Source: Geitlerinema sp. PCC 7407 (GTDB lineage Bacteria; Cyanobacteriota; Cyanobacteriia; PCC-7407). From it: DNA of 64,000 nucleotides. The stretch is from contig NC_019703.1 of the NCBI RefSeq assembly GCF_000317045.1, positions 1,290,501 to 1,354,500 on the forward strand. The letters are read 5' to 3'. Each line of letters opens with the position of its first letter. Position 1 is the first letter of the stretch. The notes under the pieces were generated by a model. The model was given only the letters and a program-made list of their open reading frames with translations. It had not been told where the DNA came from and ran no database searches. The translations under genes and the position numbers were made by a program. Positions 59,851 to 64,000 of the stretch are shown here, in pieces.

Positions 59851-62463
59851 TTACCATCGGGGTGCTGCGGCCAGCAGCGCCTCGGCCGCCTCGCTGCTGA
59901 GCGCCGCTGAGAAAAAGTGCCCTTGGGCATATTCGCACTGCAAAGCCCAGAGTTTGACGAGCTGAGCTTCGGTCTCTACGCCCTCAGCGGTCACGTCTAC
60001 GCCCAGATTGTGGGCCAGGGAAACGATTGTCCGCACAATTTCTGAGTTTTCGTCCTCTGCTCCCATTTTGTTGATGAAGGAGCGATCGATTTTGAGCACG
60101 TTGACGGGAAAGCGGTGCAGATAGCTGAGGGACGAGTAGCCGGTCCCGAAATCATCGATGCACAGGTGAATCCGCTGCGATCGCAATCTTTCGAGCAGCT
60201 TGGTCACCATATCAGCGTTTTCGATCAGCACGCTCTCGGTAATCTCCAGGCGCAGACTGCCGCCTTCGAGGCCCGTTTCCGAGAGCACCTGCTCGATGCA
60301 CTCCACCAGTCCCGGTTGGGTGAACTGCCGCCCTGACAAATTCACGCTGATAAACAGGGGCGGGTACTGGGGAAAGGCCTCCTGCCAGGCCCGAATCTGA
60401 CGACAAGATTCCCGCAGCACCCAGTAGCCCAGGGGCAAAATCAGGCCCGTTTCTTCGGCGATCGGCACAAAATCCGCCGGAGACACCATGCCCCGCTCAG
60501 GGTGACGCCAGCGCACTAGGGCCTCGAAGCCCGCGATCCGGCCCATGTCCAGAGAGACGATGGGCTGGTAATAAACCAGAAATTCCTGGCGCTCCACGGC
60601 GCGCCGCAGATCATTTTCCAGGCGCAGCAGCTGCAAGGCGCGATCGTGCATGTGGGTGTCGAAGACCACGCAGCGGGCTTTTCCTTGGGCCTTGGCGCGA
60701 TACATGGCGTTATCGGCGTCGCGCAGCAGGTGCTCAGGCTGTTCGTAGCCGCTCATGCTGCTGGCAATGCCGATGCTGACGCTGCTGAAGACTTCCTGAC
60801 TGCCCAGATTGAAGGGGGTTTTGAGGGTTTGCTGGATGCGATCGGCGACGTCGATAGCGTCCTGGATCGAGCCGATGTCGGTGAGCAAGATCGCGAACTC
60901 GTCGCCTCCGAGGCGGGCCACGGTGTCCTCGGCGCGGACGCAGGCGCTGATGCGCTGGGCAATCTCGACCAAAAGGCGATCGCCCGCCAAGTGCCCGATA
61001 CTGTCATTGACGATCTTGAAGCGATCGAGATCGAGAAACAGCACTGCAAACTGAGCCTGGGAATCGTGCTGGGTGAGGGTCACCGCTTCCTGGAGCCGCT
61101 CCATCAAGAACGTCCGGTTGGGCAGGCCGGTGAGGGTGTCATGGAGGGCTGCCCGCAGCAGCTTCGCCTCGCTCTGGCGCTGCTCGGTAATGTCCTGCAT
61201 CATGCAGATGCTAAACAGCGGCGTCCCCTCAGCGTTGCACACCAGCGAGACGGTCAGGCGCGCCCAGAGAATACGACCATCTTTGCGGACGTAGCGCTTT
61301 TCAATGTCGTACTGGTCTCGCTGGCCGAGCTTCAGCTCTTCATACAGCGTCAGGTCCGGATAGAGATCCTCGGGATAGGTGTAGTGGTCAAAGGAGCACT
61401 GCTGAAGCTCCAGATTGGAGTAGCCCAGCATGGCCTGCATGGCTGGGTTGGCGGCCATGAGCCGGCCCTGCATGTCTGTCAGCGACAGGCCGATCGCCGC
61501 TTTCTCAAAGATGACCCGAAAGCGCTGTTCGCTCTCGCGCAGGGCGTCTTCGGCGCGCTTGTGCTGGGTGACGTCTTCGACAAATCCTTCGTAGTAGAGG
61601 ATGGCGCCGTCTGCATCACGGACGGTGCGGGCGTTTTCGGTGATCCAGATGATGGAGCCATCGCGCTGATAGACCGCAGACTCAAATTCGGTCACGGCGT
61701 CCTCGGTGGCCATCCGGTCGATGAATTCTTGACGGCGATGAGGATCAACGTAGAGCTGTGTCTCGATGTCGGTCAGATTGGCAATCAGCGCTTCGGGGGA
61801 GTCGTAGCCGTAGAGGCGCGCCAGAGCGGGGTTGGCGCTCAGGAAGCGGCCCTCGGGAGTGGTCTGAAAGATGCCTTCGACGGCGTTTTCAAAGATGCTG
61901 CGATACTTGGACTCAGTCTGGCGCAGGACGTCTTCGACGGCCTGACGCTCGGCGATCGCCTGGGCCAAGTTTGTCAGGTTGTGATGGAGCTCAAGTTGGG
62001 CGATCGCCTGCCGCGCTAGCACCCGCAGGATCTCGACTTGCTCATCACTGACGTCGTGAACGACCTCGTCGAGGGCGCAGATCGCCCCCAAAATCTGGCC
62101 GCCCGCTGTCAGCAGCGGCACCCCCACCAGAAAGCGCAGCAGCGATCCCACCGGCAAAGGCGATCGCCCAGGAGCCGTCCCGCTCTCTTGGCTCTGGATC
62201 ACCACAAAAAAATCCTGCTGGCAGGCCATGAATCGCCACAGGCGATCGCTCGCTTCGATCTGGGGAATCTCCAAATCCGCCTTGGCGCGAAACCACTGAC
62301 GGGTACCATCCGCCAAATACACCAGGGCCAAGGGAGTCTGACAGGCGTGGGCGACCAAGCGCGCCAAATCGCCAAACGCCTCATTAATTGGAACTGAATG
62401 CTGGGAAGGAGATAGGTCGAGCCTAGGCTCTGAGGATCTAGGCGCTTGCGATGTCATGGTCAT
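59851..62463 (-). CDS. GAF-PAS-PAS-GGDEF-EAL cyclic-di-GMP signalling protein
   Basis: An 870-residue soluble regulator. A GAF domain (~25-165) is followed by two PAS domains (~180-300 and ~305-430), a GGDEF domain with the intact RLGGDEFAILL motif and an inhibitory-site RAED five residues before it, and an EAL domain with EALVRWRHPERG, ITESVLIENAD, DDFGTGYSSLSYL and AEGVETEAQ. Both synthesis and breakdown of c-di-GMP are therefore possible, probably light- or redox-controlled through GAF/PAS. No chromophore cysteine is obvious in the GAF. The start is ATG 62463. Confidence 0.92.
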   Translation of the reverse strand: MTMTSQAPRSSEPRLDLSPSQHSVPINEAFGDLARLVAHACQTPLALVYLADGTRQWFRAKADLEIPQIEASDRLWRFMACQQDFFVVIQSQESGTAPGRSPLPVGSLLRFLVGVPLLTAGGQILGAICALDEVVHDVSDEQVEILRVLARQAIAQLELHHNLTNLAQAIAERQAVEDVLRQTESKYRSIFENAVEGIFQTTPEGRFLSANPALARLYGYDSPEALIANLTDIETQLYVDPHRRQEFIDRMATEDAVTEFESAVYQRDGSIIWITENARTVRDADGAILYYEGFVEDVTQHKRAEDALRESEQRFRVIFEKAAIGLSLTDMQGRLMAANPAMQAMLGYSNLELQQCSFDHYTYPEDLYPDLTLYEELKLGQRDQYDIEKRYVRKDGRILWARLTVSLVCNAEGTPLFSICMMQDITEQRQSEAKLLRAALHDTLTGLPNRTFLMERLQEAVTLTQHDSQAQFAVLFLDLDRFKIVNDSIGHLAGDRLLVEIAQRISACVRAEDTVARLGGDEFAILLTDIGSIQDAIDVADRIQQTLKTPFNLGSQEVFSSVSIGIASSMSGYEQPEHLLRDADNAMYRAKAQGKARCVVFDTHMHDRALQLLRLENDLRRAVERQEFLVYYQPIVSLDMGRIAGFEALVRWRHPERGMVSPADFVPIAEETGLILPLGYWVLRESCRQIRAWQEAFPQYPPLFISVNLSGRQFTQPGLVECIEQVLSETGLEGGSLRLEITESVLIENADMVTKLLERLRSQRIHLCIDDFGTGYSSLSYLHRFPVNVLKIDRSFINKMGAEDENSEIVRTIVSLAHNLGVDVTAEGVETEAQLVKLWALQCEYAQGHFFSAALSSEAAEALLAAAPRW

Positions 62464-62908
62464 CTACCGTTTCACAGATTGCCGTTGGCCACGCAGTTGG
62501 GACCGGTGGCCTAGAAGGAAAAAATGGGAGGCTCAGAATACGTACTTCACTCAAGCTCAAGATGACCGCAATGTCCCATGACTAGCCCTTGGGGAGCAAG
62601 GGGGCTGTAACCATAGCGATTTGGAGAAGCCCTGCGGGAATTTTCAGCGGCGACGGCGGCGGTCCCAGCACCCTTAGAAATGTGCGAATCGTCAGCCGAA
62701 ATGGCCCTTGCTAGAAAATGCTAGACTCCGCAGACTCTGCCTAGACAGGCTTTGGTTCGGCTCAGCGGATGACTGACAGGGGCAAATGCACGTCATGAGC
62801 TGCTCTGACCTTGCCGAGTCAATATAGCGCTTCTCCCATCAAACCAGGCCAAAGGGATGGGAAGGGGGGCCACTATAATGGACGTCTAGGATTTTTTTGA
62901 TAGGCAGC
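62464..62908. other. Divergent intergenic region before prfC
   Basis: About 445 bases between the GGDEF-EAL gene and prfC. It holds both promoters, including a TATAAT at 62874-62879. No RNA gene is seen. Confidence 0.5.
62874..62879 (+). promoter_or_regulatory. -10 element of prfC
   Basis: A perfect TATAAT lies 29 bases before the prfC ATG. No good -35 hexamer is seen. Confidence 0.45.
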
Positions 62909-64000
62909 ATGTCCAGCGAATTGCAAACAGAAATTCAGGAAGCCATCGATCGGCGGCGAACCTTTGCTATCATCTCGCATCCAGACGCTGGTAAAACGAC
63001 ACTGACCGAAAAGCTGCTGCTGTACGGAGGTGCGATTCACGAGGCGGGGGCAGTCAAAGCGCGTCGAGCTCAGCGCCATGCTACCTCGGACTGGATGGAA
63101 ATGGAGCAGCAGCGGGGCATTTCTATCACATCGACGGTTTTGCAATTTGCGTATCAGGGGTATCACATTAACCTGCTGGACACGCCGGGACACCAGGATT
63201 TTAGTGAAGACACCTACCGGACGCTGGCGGCGGCAGATAACGCGGTCATGCTGGAGGACGGGGCCAAGGGCCTAGAGCCCCAGACCCGCAAGCTGTTTGA
63301 AGTCTGTCGAATGCGATCGCTGCCTATCTTCACCTTCTTCAACAAGATGGACCGGCCCACCCGCGATCCCCTAGAGCTGCTCGACGAAATTGAGCAGGAG
63401 CTGGGGCTGCAGACCTATGCGGTGAACTGGCCCATCGGCACAGGCGATCGCTTCAAGGGCGTATTCGATCGCCGCACGCGCCAGGTCCACCTGTTTGAGC
63501 GGACGGCTCACGGTAAGCGCATTGCGGGAGAGACCGTCTTTGACGCCAATGACCCCCGCCTCAAGGATCTGATCGAGCCGGCCATCTATGGGCAGTTCCA
63601 GGAGGAGCTGGAGCTGATCGAAGGGGCAGCCGCTGAACTTGATATCGAAAAAGTCCACGCGGGCCAAATGACCCCGGTTTTCTTTGGCAGCGCCATGACC
63701 AACTTTGGCGTGGAGCTGTTCCTCGATGCCTTCCTGGACTACGCCCTCAAGCCGGGGCCGCGCCGCAGCTCGATCGGAGAAGTAGACCCCAGCTATCCGG
63801 AGTTTTCGGGCTTTGTCTTCAAGCTCCAGGCCAACATGGACACGCGCCACCGCGATCGCATTGCCTTCATTCGCGTGTGCTCGGGCAAGTTCGAAAAAGA
63901 CATGACGGTCAACCACGCGCGATCGGGCAAAATGGTGCGTCTGTCCCGCCCCCAAAAGCTGTTTGGCCAAGACCGCGAGTCGATTATTACGGCCTATCCC
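62909..64000 (+). CDS. prfC: Peptide chain release factor 3 (5' part, continues past the window)
   Basis: A GTPase that recycles release factors RF1 and RF2. Visible motifs are the P-loop [17 protein letters not shown], the switch [13 protein letters not shown] and the NKMD box ([11 protein letters not shown]). The 364 codons in the window are open to the last base, so the gene is cut by the window end, not broken. The start is ATG 62909 ([13 protein letters not shown]), and GCAGC is a weak ribosome binding site. Confidence 0.95.
   Translation, partial: MSSELQTEIQEAIDRRRTFAIISHPDAGKTTLTEKLLLYGGAIHEAGAVKARRAQRHATSDWMEMEQQRGISITSTVLQFAYQGYHINLLDTPGHQDFSEDTYRTLAAADNAVMLEDGAKGLEPQTRKLFEVCRMRSLPIFTFFNKMDRPTRDPLELLDEIEQELGLQTYAVNWPIGTGDRFKGVFDRRTRQVHLFERTAHGKRIAGETVFDANDPRLKDLIEPAIYGQFQEELELIEGAAAELDIEKVHAGQMTPVFFGSAMTNFGVELFLDAFLDYALKPGPRRSSIGEVDPSYPEFSGFVFKLQANMDTRHRDRIAFIRVCSGKFEKDMTVNHARSGKMVRLSRPQKLFGQDRESIITAYP

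Noticed and set aside
60646-62019. Long plus-strand open frame opposite the GGDEF-EAL gene
   Set aside because: Same reason: shadow of a GC-rich conserved gene, no recognisable domain.

Overview
The window is chromosomal DNA from a GC-rich cyanobacterium. The photosystem II genes psbB, psbT and psbM, the Mg-chelatase gene chlH, a likely phycobilisome-degradation gene (nblB) and a very dense scatter of the HIP1 octamer GCGATCGC all say so. A species cannot be named from the sequence alone. Almost every gene is a complete, ordinary-looking chromosomal gene. The only clear mobile element is a lone tnpB near 34-35.5 kb. Three PEP-CTERM or exported-protein loci and several AT-rich intergenic stretches break the otherwise compact layout.

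Layout. 0-6.4 kb: a drug/metabolite-type transporter with a long coiled-coil N-terminus, tRNA-Ser(GGA), an FdC2-like ferredoxin overlapping a lipoprotein nuclease, an inositol monophosphatase, and a J-domain/TPR gene overlapping hisZ. 6.5-12.1 kb: a 4Fe-4S ferredoxin, an amino-acid ABC ATPase, an M67 metallopeptidase followed by a MoeZ-like E1/rhodanese enzyme, a DUF155 protein, and a bacterioferritin-like gene followed by an FTR1 iron permease. 12.1-18.7 kb: nagZ/rbfA/DUF751 on the minus strand, a Dam-like methylase, cobU, nblB and aroH. 18.7-24.8 kb: sppA, a second EamA transporter, a peptidoglycan-binding/HEAT protein, and a glycosyltransferase overlapping an LD-carboxypeptidase. 24.8-34 kb: two tandem PEP-CTERM metalloprotease paralogues, one with a destroyed active site; a ChaB-domain stress protein; a transglutaminase-like protein; a three-gene metal-response operon (response regulator, sensor kinase, DUF305 lipoprotein) resembling copMRS; and an alpha/beta hydrolase.

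34-44 kb: tnpB with a hairpin at its 3' end, a tandem universal stress protein, psbM and a 2Fe-2S ferredoxin diverging from psbB-psbT, then nrdR, ribosomal protein S1, a HAD phosphatase and metK. 44-53 kb: a cNMP-binding protein, a 1009-residue membrane/HEAT protein, infC, an alpha/beta hydrolase, ilvN and an ABC-F ATPase. 53-64 kb: chlH with a long leader, an SH3 protein, a tiny membrane protein, a pentapeptide-repeat protein, a GAF-PAS-PAS-GGDEF-EAL signalling enzyme, and the 5' part of prfC, which runs off the end.

Connections. Three ferredoxins, the iron storage/import pair, chlH and the photosystem II cluster tie much of the window to photosynthetic iron and redox use. The Dam-like methylase would modify the GATC inside every HIP1 site. 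Several transcription terminators are perfect palindromes built around a HIP1 core, which is the most unusual sequence pattern in the window. Other points worth attention are the active/inactive metalloprotease pair, the M67-MoeZ pair with no visible sulfur carrier, the copMRS-like operon and the lone TnpB.
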